Source: Isochrysis galbana | Lineage: Eukaryota; Haptophyta; Isochrysidales; Isochrysidaceae | DNA: 64,000 bases | Direction of reading: 5' to 3' | Assembly (NCBI GenBank): GCA_018136815.1 | Contig: CM030931.1 | Coordinates: 10,923,072-10,987,071 of the forward strand | Shown: positions 30,437 through 41,046 of the stretch, one piece after another | Numbering within the stretch: the stretch's first letter is position 1 | How the letters are laid out: every line of letters begins with the position of its first letter | Made by a program: the position numbers and the translations under genes | Notes under the pieces: generated by a model | Told to the model about the DNA's origin: nothing | The model's database searches: none | What the model saw: the letters and a program-made list of their open reading frames with translations, nothing else

Positions 30437-30644
30437 CGCGCCGCGCGGAGGGCCGCGGCAAAAAGATCCCTCCCGCCGTCAGAGTTTTGTTGTTCGTGCT
30501 GGTTTTACCTAGAAATATCCATTTCTTTTTGCTATTTACATATTTGCAACATATCCGGGATATCCTGGCATCCTGGCCTACCCCTAAATCTTAGAGAGCG
30601 GAGAGTGGGAGAACGGAATTCGTCAGTCTCCGTACCGGGGATTC

Positions 30645-30770
30645 AATGATTACGGAGCCCCGTTTACGTTAGTGAATGGGCGGCGTGGGAGGGCCTGGCG
30701 ACAGGTGGAGGTGCACAGGGCGCGCGCTAGCCGACTACCGACGCAAGCTCGCCGGGGGGAACCCTGTCGT
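30645..30770 (-). repeat. Diverged family-B-like fragment
   Basis: GGAGCCCCGTTTACGTTAGT followed by GAATGGGCGG and GGCGACAGGTGG resembles the CGGGCCCCGTTTGCGTTAGC ... GGCGACAGGAGG block inside family B copy 2. Only this block is recognisable. Confidence 0.35.
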
Positions 30771-31076
30771 GGCAAGGGTAAGGTCCCCCGGGCGCCTTCG
30801 TTTATTCTGCGGAGTCGACCACCGAGCACGACATTGCGAACACTGGACACTGTAGTACAATCATAGTACTAGCCACAACCAACCACTAGCCATTAGAGAA
30901 ATGTGCAGCAAATGTGCAACAGCAACAAAACAGGTACCCCCGATCTTGCCAAAATGATGCGAGCGCACGAAATCGTGCACGCGCACACACGTACAAACAC
31001 ACTTCGTACATATGTCATACAATGGAATAGAGGCGTCTCATGAATTGTGAGGACCCGTGTGTTTTGCAAGTACATC

Positions 31077-31410
31077 TCATGCGAGTCCTTGAGCAAATTC
31101 TTCTCCAGCTTTCGGTAACTTGGCCCATTTTGTGTATATGCTTACACCGCCACAATTGCTGTCACTCCCGCTGCCCTGGGATGCAAGCCGCGGGGCATAA
31201 GTAATCACCGGCAGCACCTGGCCTTCTAAATCATCAGAGAAGCGTACCGGACATCCCACACATGACGGGCGCTTGCAGTGTGTGCACAATTGCAAACGAG
31301 AGTTGCTGAGCGTAGCCATGCGCGAGCGCTGCAAAGCATGTCGCCCAACGATCCACCGATGTATCTCATCGGCGTGGCAAGAGGAAAGGTACCCACGGTG
31401 TCCGCATTGT
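31077..31410 (-). CDS. Cys-rich hypothetical exon
   Basis: The minus-strand frame reads CGHRGYLSSCHADEIHRWIV, then LQLCTHCKRPSCVGCPVRFS with closely spaced Cys (CxxC, CxxC) and ends AKLPKAGEEFAQGLA at 31077. The cysteines suggest metal binding. The frame is preceded by a stop near 31410, so it would be a last exon or a short gene starting at an internal ATG (31334). No family was recognised. Confidence 0.35.
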
Positions 31411-31542
31411 ATGCTTTAACCGTTTCACATGCCTGGACCTATTGGCACTTTCGACAAGGCTGCAGATGATGGCTCAAGGTGGCACGGATCACCTGGTCAA
31501 GAAACGCACATCTACAGCAAGAGCTCTGCACAGCTCCCCATC

Positions 31543-32422
31543 CTACCGACGATCACTAGAGCCACTGAGCCGGCTGTTCCCCGAGGTACCCCCTCCGGCG
31601 CCCTCATATTCGGAGAGGAGCAGTGGCTTGGCTCCGTCGTCCACATTAACCATCCCAATCCGTCCCTTGCTCCAAAGGGATGGCATCTTGCGCATGCGCT
31701 CAAGGAAGCCTTCCTGTTGAGCTGGGGCCATCGGCGCAGGTGAACCGCTCGCGGAATGGTTCGATGCAAACATCTGGAATCATTGAAAGGGCGTGCGCTC
31801 AATCTTTGACGTGTTGCCAAGGCCTGATGAATGAGCTCACCACCAATACCCACGCCGTGTTGGGTGTGGAAGCAGGTATGTTGGAGAGGGCAAACAAGGC
31901 ATGGATGGTGGGAATGTGGCGGTACACAAGACGCCGCCCGCGCACCTGCATGGCGCGCGACGAGAGTTGCGAACCATCACGTGCGAGCTCCCGCTCGAAA
32001 TGCTCGCGCACGAACGCCTCGTAACGAACCGGGTCGTCCCTCACCTCTGGCGGGATGGGCCTCCCAAGCTGTGCTTCGAGGTCTTGCGCGAATTGTTTGA
32101 AAAGGGCGATGGCGAGCTCCTCGTCGGAGTGGCCGTGCGCGTCATGACCCCCGCCCATCTCTAACAGCTCCTGGATCGCGTCCTCCAAGCTCGCGCTCGT
32201 CGAGAGCACAGAGGAGAGAACCTCCCGGTCGTAGTCGGGAAACATCGCGGCCAGGCTGTCGAGGTCAGCGGAGGGTTGGGGGGGCAAGGGCGGAGGCGGA
32301 GGGGGAGGGGGCGGCGGAGCAGAGGCCTGTGCCGCCTGCGCCGCGCGCGCTTGCGCCATCATTGCCGGCGTGATCTGCAGAGGAGCGAGAGAGGGAGGCT
32401 CATACTGATGGTAGTCACCCAT
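31543..32422 (-). CDS. CUE-domain (ubiquitin-binding) protein, two exons
   Basis: Exon 1 is 32422-31946 and exon 2 is 31773-31543. The 172-bp intron starts GTGCGCGGG and ends GATTCCAG in phase 0, giving 235 residues. The ATG at 32422 (MGDYHQYEPPSLAPLQI) follows a C-rich leader on the minus strand. After a polyproline run comes a CUE domain at about residues 52-90: LDSLAAMFPDYDREVLSSVL then EDAIQELLEM, with the MFP and di-leucine-type motifs that contact ubiquitin. A conserved-looking helical region follows (EVRDDPVRYEAFVREHFERE). The spliced C-terminus has FLERMRKMPSLWSKGRIGMV and a Ser/Gly tail. Reading through the intron also stays open for 41 residues, so the splice is an inference. Confidence 0.72.
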
Positions 32423-32879
32423 CGTGGGAGAAGTGGGGGGGGGGGTGGGGGGGATGATGAGGATGGGGGGCGAGTGGGGCGGAAAAGAAGAGAGAGAGGG
32501 GAGAGAAGAGAACGAAAGGAGGGGGAGGACACCTTTTATTCTCATACATGTTAGAGAACCGTTTTGTTTTGTCCTCTCCCTGTGCGTTAGAACTTATAGC
32601 GTCGTAGGACTTCTTGTTAGAAAGAATACTAGCACCCCTAGTCCCTATAGTCATACACCAGACGAGCCATGCGCCAACCGCCCCCCCACCCCCCCCCCCC
32701 CCTCTCGGGGTACTCCTAGGCTCCTAGGGGCTCCGTTGACGTCGAAGGGCTTCGGTCCCTCAGCACTAAGGTTATTACTCAGTACTCATTACTCACACAA
32801 TCACGACACAACCAGAAAACTCTGGCGCTCCCTTATAGCTTATCGCCCATCGCCAGCGGCGCCGAAACCGAAACAAGGC

Positions 32880-32985
32880 GAGAAGCGTTCAATCACCATT
32901 ACCCCACATATGGAAAAGCGTTCAGTCACCATCACCCCACGTATGGAAAAGCATTCAATCATCATCAATCACCATCACCCCACAT
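32880..32985 (+). repeat. ~36-bp tandem repeat, three units
   Basis: GCGTTCAATCACCATTACCC and CACATATGGAAAA recur three times with small changes, ending against the GGGCGGTCAAACAG motif. Confidence 0.7.
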
Positions 32986-33060
32986 TTAGGGCGGTCAAAC
33001 AGTGTTTTTTTATAAGGGGTAAAAAAATGACCATCTCAGAATTGAGGAAATTTGAGGATT
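32986..33060 (+). repeat. TAGGGCGGTCAAACAG-headed repeat end
   Basis: TAGGGCGGTCAAACAGTGTT with TTTTTATAAGGGG and AAAAAATGACCA matches the inverse of 42330-42413; the first 16 bases also flank the LINE ORF1 at 49160-49178. Confidence 0.55.
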
Positions 33061-33126
33061 TTCCACGGTAGCAAGTTCCCAATACACCCAACTAGCACAT
33101 GTCCGGGGTCCATTAGGACCCGGAAG

Positions 33127-33425
33127 GTCGTTTGCCTTCATTTGGTACCCCTCGTTTCCAAATACGCGATGCGGGGCCACCACGAGGGAGTCCCAATCCT
33201 AGGGGTGGGAGGGCGAGGGAGGGTGAAGGCGCGGGGGCGGCCCCAGTCTCGGCCGCGTCACAGGTACCCCTCCTGCCCCTGCGCCCTGTCCCTGCGCCCC
33301 TGCTCTCCCTCTTTGTCGACCCCACCTCTCCCTCCGCCCCCTCGACTCCGGAGTGCTCCTGGAATGTGATTCCCGCCCGAGGTCGTATGCCTTCGTTTGG
33401 TACCCCTCGTTTCCAAATACGCTCC
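33127..33425 (+). repeat. ~40-bp direct repeats flanking a pyrimidine-rich insert
   Basis: GGTCGTTTGCCTTCATTTGG, TACCCCTCGTTTCCAAATAC at 33127-33167 recurs with two changes at 33379-33419. The 210-base interior goes from G-rich to C-rich (CCCCTGCGCCCTGTCCCTGC). Confidence 0.75.
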
Positions 33426-33487
33426 CGGTACAAAAAAATCTTCTAGTATTTGAGTAAAGGCAGACACCCACCTCACAGTGCTCAACC

Positions 33488-33718
33488 ATGTCTACAAATG
33501 GAAGGGCGCCTGCTGATATAGTACTGAAGCGATTGGAATGGATGAGGGCCCATGCCGATGCCGATCGGGCGGCCGGTGGCGGACCATCTGCTCCGTCTGT
33601 ACTCTCTCTCTCTCCGACCCCTCGCGCCGACCCCTCCGCCCCCGACCCCGCCGACGCGGTCATCGTCTTCAACCCTTCAAAGTCGGGCGGTAGAGCCATG
33701 GCTGCGATCTACCGCTGA
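33488..33718 (+). CDS. Short hypothetical ORF
   Basis: An ATG at 33488 opens MSTNGRAPADIVLKRLEWMR, an amphipathic helix, followed by a Ser/Pro/Asp linker and VIVFNPSKSGGRAMAAIYR. It has 76 residues and no recognised family. It lies upstream of LINE 3' sequence and may be repeat-derived. Confidence 0.25.
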   Translation: MSTNGRAPADIVLKRLEWMRAHADADRAAGGGPSAPSVLSLSPTPRADPSAPDPADAVIVFNPSKSGGRAMAAIYR

Positions 33719-33929
33719 TCACCGCGCCCCGCCCCAGGCGCTTCCCTTCATCACGGGTATGGGTTGAAGGCACCGCACGTCACCAACCATGACATTGCGC
33801 TTTTGATGGCAGGGGGGAGGCCCTCCTCCCTCTGTCGGTGGAGAGGTGGCCGGCGGGGTGGTCGGTTGAGCGGGAGGTGGTGGAAAGCTCGGGGGGTACA
33901 CCACGCTGTGCAAAGCGGCGTTGTACGGA

Positions 33930-34465
33930 AACAACACGGATGCATCGAGAAGAGAGCCAAAGCAGACATGGGCCGACAGCCCAAGAAACGTATAGGTATA
34001 GATGTCAACGAATTCCGCCCACTATTCGAAACGAACGACGACAACGAATTAGTCCCAAGCAGCAGTAAACTCGTAGCAGTACTAAAACGCCTCAACATCG
34101 AACACATAATACAACAAAAAAACAACACCGGGCTTAGCGACCAGGGGTAACAATAGATCGTAGGAGGCACTATGCCTCCTCTTGAGGGATCCGATGGGGA
34201 AGGCCGAAAGGCCTGGCCCCCACACGGGGACGGACTGGGCCCGAGACTGACGCAAATAAACGAATGCAAGAGGCCTGCCCCTCCCCTCCCCCAAGCGCTA
34301 GGCCCAAAGTAGTGTACGTAGGCCGACCCCCCAAAACCGAAGAAAAAGGAACGAGGGGGGGAGCGGGCAGGGCGGCAGAGGTAGGGGTATAGGCGATGGC
34401 GTCAGGAGCGCGGGGGAGTGTGTATCATGAGTAGCTTAGCGGGCACCTTCAAGAATTTTTTTGCT
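33930..34465 (+). mobile_element. 5'-truncated LINE copy: C-terminus and 3' UTR
   Basis: A frame reads RAKADMGRQPKKRIGIDVNE, FRPLFETNDD, then VLKRLNIEHIIQ and stops at 34150. This aligns with the end of the LINE frame at 49164-49643. A ~300-bp 3' UTR shares TAGTGTACGTAGGCCGACCC and an AAGGAACGAGGGGGG block with the 49.8-kb copy. The 3' end is CTTCAAGAATTTTTTTG. Confidence 0.65.
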
Positions 34466-34569
34466 ATAGTTAATTTAACTAGATCTAGTCAGCTGCGTCA
34501 CGTTGATGATCATGATGTAGTCTATAACGAAGAGGCTCTAGCTGCCAGCTGCCAAATATCTTTGTTTGC

Positions 34570-36136
34570 TTAGGTCTCAGCCCGCCTACCATCCTCGAGG
34601 GTCGTACTAAGCGATGGTAGGGCAAGGGGGCCGCCCAATCGCGCCCACACGCGCCTCAATACTCCCGTCTCGAGCATAGCCACGGCGTCTTTTGCGGCCG
34701 AGGAGCGCGCCCCAAGATCCGTCTCGGCGTTGGCTAAGCATTTGCCCACTACCGCCGACATCTCCTCGGCCGAGTGAATTGTCGTCGCTACCGGCGGGTG
34801 CGTGGCCGCCAATACAGATGCAGCTTGGCCCATGGCTCCCACGTGGGGCCCATGCAATAGCACACACCCAACACGTGCACCCTCGAATAGATTGTGGCAT
34901 CCCAGAGGGATAAGTGAGCCCCCGACAAACGCCACCCTTGCTATCGTGTAGAGCGCTTCCATCTCGCCCAGGGTGTCGCACACGTATACATCCGTCGTCT
35001 CTGTGGCGCGACCACCAATCGACCTAAGGAGGTTGGGTCAGCACAAGGAGGAAAGAGCGAGAGTGAGCCAAGAAGAAAATCGCGTGCCACGCCGTCCGCT
35101 ACGGTTCCGCTCTAGCGTGGAGCATGTGCCACACGCACCGTCGTTCCACAGACCAGCCGTGAGACCGTGCAAGGGAGGCGACCGCTGCGCCACGCCCTGT
35201 ATGCCGAGGTGCAATGACGAGCATCAGATTTGAATGTTCGCGCCGAAGCGCCTCGTGAGCTCGCAACGCCACTTCCTCTTCTCCATCATGAGTGCTCGCA
35301 GCCAACCAAACCAATCGGGAACCGGCGACGCCCAAGACATTGCACAGCTCGTCGACTTGGGCTGCGCTCGGCGGCGCTCCCGCGCGCATCTGCTTGAGGT
35401 CGCCGACGCATTCGGGAGCCGCAACGCCCTCCCCGGCGAAATGGGCGAGTAAATCAGCCATTGGCTCAGATTGCGCGAGAATAACGTCAAACACTTGTAG
35501 CAGCTCGGTCAGGGTCTTGCGAAGCGCAGGCATGCTCGTCCAACGGCGTAATGAGGTGGGTGAGAGCCGGCCGTTCACAAGTGCTGTGGGCACCTGTGCG
35601 CGTTGGGCCTCAAGGAGCATCGCCGGCCACAGTTCGCTCTCAACAAGGATGAGAGCGCTTGGCTTCCATTTGCTGATGACACGGCGCTGCACCGAAGGCG
35701 CGTCGACGGCCCGTGTGAGTAACTTCACACGTGGACCGAGGCGCTCGAGCGACAATCGGCGCAGCGCAGTCTCTGTGCTTGCCGTGAAGAGGACATGCGC
35801 GGATGGGGAGCTCTGAAGAAGGGCGCGAACGAGAGGCAGCACGGAGAGTGACTCACCGACCGAAGCGCCGTGGACCCAGAGCACATAGCGATTAGGCGAA
35901 TCGGCGCCGTCGCCATCCAAGCCCATCGCCGCATTTGCGGGGTGGCAAAGCGCAAGTGCCTCAAGGAAAGCTTCCGGCCGGCGAGCTTTCCACGCTGAGG
36001 CCGCGGCGAGCACTGGCGCCACGACCTCCGACAAAGCAAAGTAAGCCCGCAGTGGCCAGGAAAGACTGGCTTCGAGCACAACGGCATTCCTGGCATGCAT
36101 ACCGCGAGGGCTCCTACGGCGAGATAGTGGCCCCAT
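34570..36136 (-). CDS. kdtA: 3-deoxy-D-manno-octulosonic acid (KDO) transferase, WaaA/KdtA family
   Basis: Exon 1 is 36136-35103 and exon 2 is 35023-34570, with a 79-bp GT-AG intron (GTAGCG ... CCTTAG). Splicing joins RAEP to SIGGRATETTDVYVCDTLGE and gives 495 residues. GT-B family 30 motifs are present: VLWVHGASVGESLSVLPLVR near residue 80, HVLFTASTETA, LILVESELWPAMLLEAQRA, VNGRLSPTSLRRW, GDLKQMRAGAPP, LVWLAASTHDGEEEV, VIAPRH, and in exon 2 VAFVGGSLIPLGCHNLFEGA. The E of VESELWP and the SVGE glutamate are the typical catalytic and conserved residues. Bacteria add KDO to lipid A; plants and some algae keep the enzyme, with a likely mitochondrial or glycan role. The start may lie further upstream: the frame stays open to the gap at 36255. 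Confidence 0.85.
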
Positions 36137-36254
36137 GCAAGCAACTGCTCTCAGCTGCAACTCCACCTGCGAGTCGAGGCGTATCTCGCCTAGAGCAGCT
36201 CGAGCAATAATGAGCTGGGCTACTCGACGTGCAGCTCGACACACATCATCTTCG

Positions 36255-36354
36255 NNNNNNNNNNNNNNNNNNNNNNNNNNNNNNNNNNNNNNNNNNNNNN
36301 NNNNNNNNNNNNNNNNNNNNNNNNNNNNNNNNNNNNNNNNNNNNNNNNNNNNNN
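36255..36354. other. Assembly gap of 100 N
   Basis: Exactly 100 N. The left side is an open KDO-transferase frame and the right side starts inside repeat family F, so the join may not reflect true adjacency. Confidence 0.99.
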
Positions 36355-36605
36355 CCTCGCCATCCAAGATCAGCCGAACGACATCGTCGCCATCGAGGAA
36401 GAGGGGTGTGAGAAAAAGACGAAGAAGATGAAAACTCAACACGCATAGCTGGGGAGAGTCATTGCGTGTTGAGAGGAAAGCGCGCGGGGGGGGGGGAAGC
36501 GTGATTAGCTTTGTTTTGTACCACTGTTGTTAATAACTAAAAAGAAAACAGATATGTTGAAAAACCACCTGGTCCTCTTTTGACGGAACGCGACTTACTT
36601 TGGTG
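36355..36605 (+). repeat. Repeat family F, second copy (5' end lost in gap)
   Basis: CCTCGCCATCCAAGATCAGC, the frame ending EEEGCEKKTKKMKTQHA and the GCGTGATTAGCTTTGT ... CTGGTCCTCTTTTGACGGAA tail match 19290-19575. The next 350 bases (36606-36950) show only short GTTGACT-type direct repeats. Confidence 0.75.
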
Positions 36606-37087
36606 GCCTGGGGAGTAGTAGGTAGTTGACTATGTTCGTTTTTTGACCCTGTAAAGGTTTCAATTAGTTGACTGCGTTCAAACGGTCAAAAAGTGTGAGT
36701 TGAGTTCGCGTTCGACTATCTTTATACCACCTACTTGCATTGTGGTGTTGGTTACATGAAAATGAAAATGACGAACTGTCCTGCTTCCTGCTTGTACGTT
36801 TGTAGAGAACCCCTACTTTAGTCGCAGTAGAAGTAGTGCGCCGTTACAAATCAGCAAATCAGGGACGCCAGTAGCGGAGGGGACGATACACGAAACAAAT
36901 CCCTAGAGTAGAGAAGAGGACTAGAGTGCTGTAGAGCGCTAGTTTTCGGTCACACCGCTCCCTCTCTTTTTCCCGTCTGTTCCTCCGCGTCTCCTCTCCC
37001 TCCTCCCCCTTCTCCCCTCTCTCGCCTCTTCCCTCTCCCTGCTTTTCTCTCACGCTTCCGCGGCCCTGGCGGGGCGCTCGTTGCACG

Positions 37088-38281
37088 ATGGTGCAGATCG
37101 TGCCGGGCTTCCCGCCGAAGCCGCACCTCGCTGACGCACGCGCCGTCGCGCCCGAGCTGGAGGAGGAGCTGACCGATGTGGCCGCTGTCTTTGCGTTGAT
37201 GGACCGTCGCGAGGAGGGCGTGCTGCCGCGCGCTCTAGCAATCGAGTCGCTCGAGAACTGCGGTGTGCTACCACGCGAGCAGGTGGCCGGCCTCCTCCAC
37301 GAGATGGCGCCCGACGAGCTTGATGTGAGGCTCTTCTACGATTGCACGAGGCATGTCATCGATGCTGCGGCAAAGGAGGCCCTCCAGCGCTCCGTGACGG
37401 AGCCCGACCCGCCCGAGCCGACGCCGACAGTCGGTGTGGCGCTGGTCGGGATGCTTGACTACCTGCGCAAGGAGGGGCTACGCGCGCAAGACTTCCGATT
37501 GGCGCACAACGCAAAGTGCCTGTCGGACAGCATCGCGAGGCGTGAGGAGGTGCAGCGACTACAAAGAATCGCAGACCGACAGGAGCTGGAGGCGCAGCAG
37601 ATACAGGAGCTGCACGCGCAGCAAACACGGGAATTTCACGAGGCGTGGACCTCCAACATGGAGGAGTTCGAGCGACAGGCGGTCGAGGTGCAGGAGCAGC
37701 TCAAGGCGCGGCATCAAGATGAGCTGGTCGCCTTCCAGCAGCAGTTGACTGCCTCGCCGCCCAAAGCATACAAATTCTCCCGCGAGCTGCTGGAGCTGAA
37801 GCGGCAGGTACAGGTCCTCGCCAACCAGAAGCGGTACGACGAGGCGGACCGCAGACAGCGTAAGGCGGAGAGACTCGAGATGCTCGAACGGAGCAAGCTG
37901 GACAATGATATAGAGATGCAGCTGGCTAAGAGGGAGCTCGCGCTGCGGAGAAAGCACGAGCAAGCGCTCAAGGCTCTCCTGGCGCGCATCCAGCGTGGGA
38001 GGGAAGAGCACAAGGATCACTGGCTTGTCGGCGCCCAGCGCCTCATCCAGTCGCACCGCAACGCCATCGCTGACCTGCGCGCCAGACAGGCACTTGAGTC
38101 CTCGCGGGCGGATGTGGTCATCAAGCTCGATCTAGGACGTAGTCGGGCACGCGCCTCCACGGCGCGAGCGAGGAACCATTACGCCGATGCGATGCCGCGC
38201 ATTGACACCGGCCGCGTGTCCTATACGCGCGCCGGCCGGGGTGAGGGGAGGCCGCGTACGCCGGGCATGGGACCGCTCTGA
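37088..38281 (+). CDS. Coiled-coil protein, possibly flagellar
   Basis: An intact 397-residue single-exon ORF from the ATG at 37088, downstream of a pyrimidine-rich leader (36955-37060). Residues 20-100 (ELEEELTDVAAVFALMDRRE, LENCGVLPREQVAGLLHEMA) look like a degenerate EF-hand/dock-like helical domain. Residues ~150-345 are a long charged coiled coil, including YKFSRELLELKRQVQVLANQ, KRYDEADRRQRKAERLEMLE and HEQALKALLARIQRGREEHK. The C-terminus is basic and low-complexity. The KFSxELLxLxxQ..L..QKxYxEA pattern occurs in conserved proteins of flagellated protists as far as I recall, so a flagellar role is a guess. It is 5 kb from CFAP58 on the same strand but separated by a LINE. Confidence 0.6.
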   Translation: MVQIVPGFPPKPHLADARAVAPELEEELTDVAAVFALMDRREEGVLPRALAIESLENCGVLPREQVAGLLHEMAPDELDVRLFYDCTRHVIDAAAKEALQRSVTEPDPPEPTPTVGVALVGMLDYLRKEGLRAQDFRLAHNAKCLSDSIARREEVQRLQRIADRQELEAQQIQELHAQQTREFHEAWTSNMEEFERQAVEVQEQLKARHQDELVAFQQQLTASPPKAYKFSRELLELKRQVQVLANQKRYDEADRRQRKAERLEMLERSKLDNDIEMQLAKRELALRRKHEQALKALLARIQRGREEHKDHWLVGAQRLIQSHRNAIADLRARQALESSRADVVIKLDLGRSRARASTARARNHYADAMPRIDTGRVSYTRAGRGEGRPRTPGMGPL

Positions 38282-38850
38282 GTGCCGCCGCGCTGTGTGA
38301 GCGTTCTTAATAACAGGTGGACGCGCTTTCTTGAACTGCCTTTCGGGTGGGCACAATCTCACTTGTCATCCGTCATATGGAGCCATGCACATGCTATGGG
38401 GCCGCACGGGAGCACACGCATTGGTGGTGGAGATAGCAGGCCAGCTGCATTGCTAGTAGGCGCTTCTTGCACATTCCACCTCTCGGTCGCCGGGGTACTA
38501 CTTTTGAAGTTTCGTGGCGGTGCAGCGGCAGTCAAGGCGAGGTTGATCAATGTGGCCCAGGTGGAAAGATCTCTTTCCTCGTGCGGCCTCCCTTTGCGGG
38601 ACTGGGCGCCGGACACTCACCTTGCACCGTGCTGTGGGGTTGCTCTCATGCACTGTCAATGCATGCACTACGTGTCTGCTCTGCATTCGATTCCGTTGCG
38701 GCCAAGTAGACTCCATACTTCCCGGTACACCTCCACATCGGACCCTCCCCAGACGGAGGCTAAAATCTAACACCCTTCTCTCTTCTCTCCAACACGCCAA
38801 CACGAGCCCTGCTCCCCAGCTCCCTCTTCGCGCAACTCAACTATCTTTAA
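38282..38850. other. Intergenic, nothing recognised
   Basis: No credible ORF. A small stem CTATCTTTAAAAAGATAG lies at 38841-38858, exactly at the LINE insertion point. Confidence 0.5.
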
Positions 38851-38868
38851 AAAGATAGGGATACAGGC

Positions 38869-41046
38869 ATGATCCCGTTCACCATGAGAGAAGGAGATAT
38901 CATCCTCCTTTACAAGAAGGGAGACGCGCGCGACCCCAGAAACTATAGGCCTATAACGCTGTTGCAAAGTGACTACAAAATACTAGCCAAAATTTTAACC
39001 CAAAGACTCAGCAAGGTAATAGGTAACATCATATCCGACAATCAACTGGGCTTCGTGCCCAAGAGATTAATCAGTGAAGCCACTCACCTTCTACAACTAA
39101 CGCGGGCATACCTCGATGAAACGGGGGAACCGGGCCTCCTCCTAGCGCTCGACTGGGAAAAGGCATTCGATAGAGTCAGCTGGGAGTTCTACCACCTAGC
39201 ACTCCGCCTCCTCAACTTTGGGCCCGACTTCCAACACCTAGCCAAAGCACTCACTAGCGAGGAGGCAAGACCAGTCCGTACGATCAAAGTCAACGGCGGC
39301 CGGAGCTACCCCTTCACGATAGGGAGCGGGATGCCCCAAGGATGCCCGCTTTCACCGCTCACTTTTCTCCTCACGACCGAAGCACTCACCCGCGCCATCA
39401 ACGGGGATCCCGACATACAAGGGGTAAACCTCAACGGGTACGATCTCAAGATCAGCCAATTCGCCGACGACACGGCGCTCATCACGAGAGACTACACGAG
39501 CATGAGACGGGCGCTACTATGGGTGCAGACACACGAACGCGCAACGGGAGGCAAAACAAACGAGGCCAAATTCCAAGGGATCCGGATGGGCTCGCAGAGA
39601 ATTCGGAAGCCGCCATGGGACATGCGCAAATACAATTGGATAGAAAACGATCAATACCTTACGATACTAGGCGTCCCGCTAGGTGCCCCGGAGGCCCTAA
39701 AACCCTTTTGGAGGAAACTCGCAGACAAAGTCGATGCCAAGGCATCGCGGCTGGCACCGATAGCGCGCCACATGACCATATTTGGGAGGACTAACATAGC
39801 GAACTTCATAATATATGGCACGCCGCGATATTGGGTACAGACCTTGGCAGCCCCCAAATGGTTCCACGGAAGAATCCAGAGGGCAGCGGACAAAATCCTT
39901 TGGGAGAGCCCCTACACCGGCAGGACCACAAGATGGGTGAAATACCCGCACTACCCTCTGTATGACGCAGAGAGCGCGACAAGCACGATGGGGACCGGTC
40001 TCCTTCACTGGATGGCCCACGTGAAAGCCCTTCAAGCAAAATGGATATTAAACTACCTTAACGCAAGAAAGGCCATATGGAAACATGCGCTGGACGCGTG
40101 GTTCTGCCGGACCGGGCTCGGCCGAGGGGCCGTTTTCTCCACGATCCCCCCGAAAACGCTCACGCGTAGCATCAGGGGGAACCCGGCACTACCGGCATTC
40201 TGGAAAGACGCCCTGACTAACTTCAGATCCTTGAAGATACGCCGATCACGGCTCACGAGAGAAGGAGCGCTATCTCAACCCCTATGGCACAACCCACATG
40301 TACCACCGCCGATCACGCGCACAGCGTGGATCAGCCTATGGGAATCCCTGCATACACATGTCGCGCACAACGTCTATAAGGACGAAACCTTCACAACCCC
40401 ATACACGCGAGAAGAATGCGCGCGATACGTAGAGCACCTTCCTGAAAACTTCGTCCACGAGGGGAGCAGGATCAACAAAACGGAATTCTTGAACTCGTGG
40501 GAGCGCGTGGTGCACTTCGCCTCGCGCCTCCAAGCCGAAGCGAGAGAGGCCTTGCCACCCGACCCGGCCCCCACGCCGGCTCGACCCGAGACACCGAGCG
40601 ACACGCCATCGATCGAAGAAACACCTAGAGAAACCAGGGTTTCCGAAAGTGACACCTACATAACTAGAATGAATAATATATGGATATATACAAACACTAA
40701 CTATCTAGGCGAAACTACGGACACAACCGAAGTAGCAGAACCGGGCGAGGAAGAACACTACCACACCCCCGCTAAATGGGGAGACGGGCTGAAAGGCCCA
40801 AAACACCTAGAATACCCCCTAGCGGATGAGTACACACTCGGCGTGAAGACGCAGCTAGACGAAGCCTCTGTGTCGGACATAACGCGGGAGATCTTACAGA
40901 ACGGCCCCCGGGCCAAACCCCAGCCAGCACGCAGCACGCGAAGCATGGTCTCGAAAATTAGAACTAACACACGACGAGTGGAAGCACGTGGCAAAACTCT
41001 ACACTCATCCCCTGCTGAAACACACCGACAAGCACCCTCACTTTAA
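38869..41046 (+). CDS. LINE reverse transcriptase (ORF2 part, endonuclease missing)
   Basis: A 725-residue frame opening with REGDIILLYKKGDARDPRNY then RPITLL, the start of the RT palm. It has LGFVPKRLISEATHLLQLTR, ALDWEKAFDRVSW, GMPQGCPLSPLTFLL and the catalytic ISQFADDTALI (FADD box), then ILGVPLGAPEA. These are the RT blocks of non-LTR retrotransposons. The N-terminal endonuclease and the first RT block are absent, so the copy is truncated. The frame changes near 40.96 kb into the reading that carries the conserved C-terminus. Confidence 0.85.
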   Translation: MIPFTMREGDIILLYKKGDARDPRNYRPITLLQSDYKILAKILTQRLSKVIGNIISDNQLGFVPKRLISEATHLLQLTRAYLDETGEPGLLLALDWEKAFDRVSWEFYHLALRLLNFGPDFQHLAKALTSEEARPVRTIKVNGGRSYPFTIGSGMPQGCPLSPLTFLLTTEALTRAINGDPDIQGVNLNGYDLKISQFADDTALITRDYTSMRRALLWVQTHERATGGKTNEAKFQGIRMGSQRIRKPPWDMRKYNWIENDQYLTILGVPLGAPEALKPFWRKLADKVDAKASRLAPIARHMTIFGRTNIANFIIYGTPRYWVQTLAAPKWFHGRIQRAADKILWESPYTGRTTRWVKYPHYPLYDAESATSTMGTGLLHWMAHVKALQAKWILNYLNARKAIWKHALDAWFCRTGLGRGAVFSTIPPKTLTRSIRGNPALPAFWKDALTNFRSLKIRRSRLTREGALSQPLWHNPHVPPPITRTAWISLWESLHTHVAHNVYKDETFTTPYTREECARYVEHLPENFVHEGSRINKTEFLNSWERVVHFASRLQAEAREALPPDPAPTPARPETPSDTPSIEETPRETRVSESDTYITRMNNIWIYTNTNYLGETTDTTEVAEPGEEEHYHTPAKWGDGLKGPKHLEYPLADEYTLGVKTQLDEASVSDITREILQNGPRAKPQPARSTRSMVSKIRTNTRRVEARGKTLHSSPAETHRQAPSL

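Noticed and set aside
36255-36605. KDO transferase N-terminal exon continuing to 36442 through the gap
   Set aside because: The frame right of the gap is antisense to repeat family F, so the continuity is an artefact of translating N.
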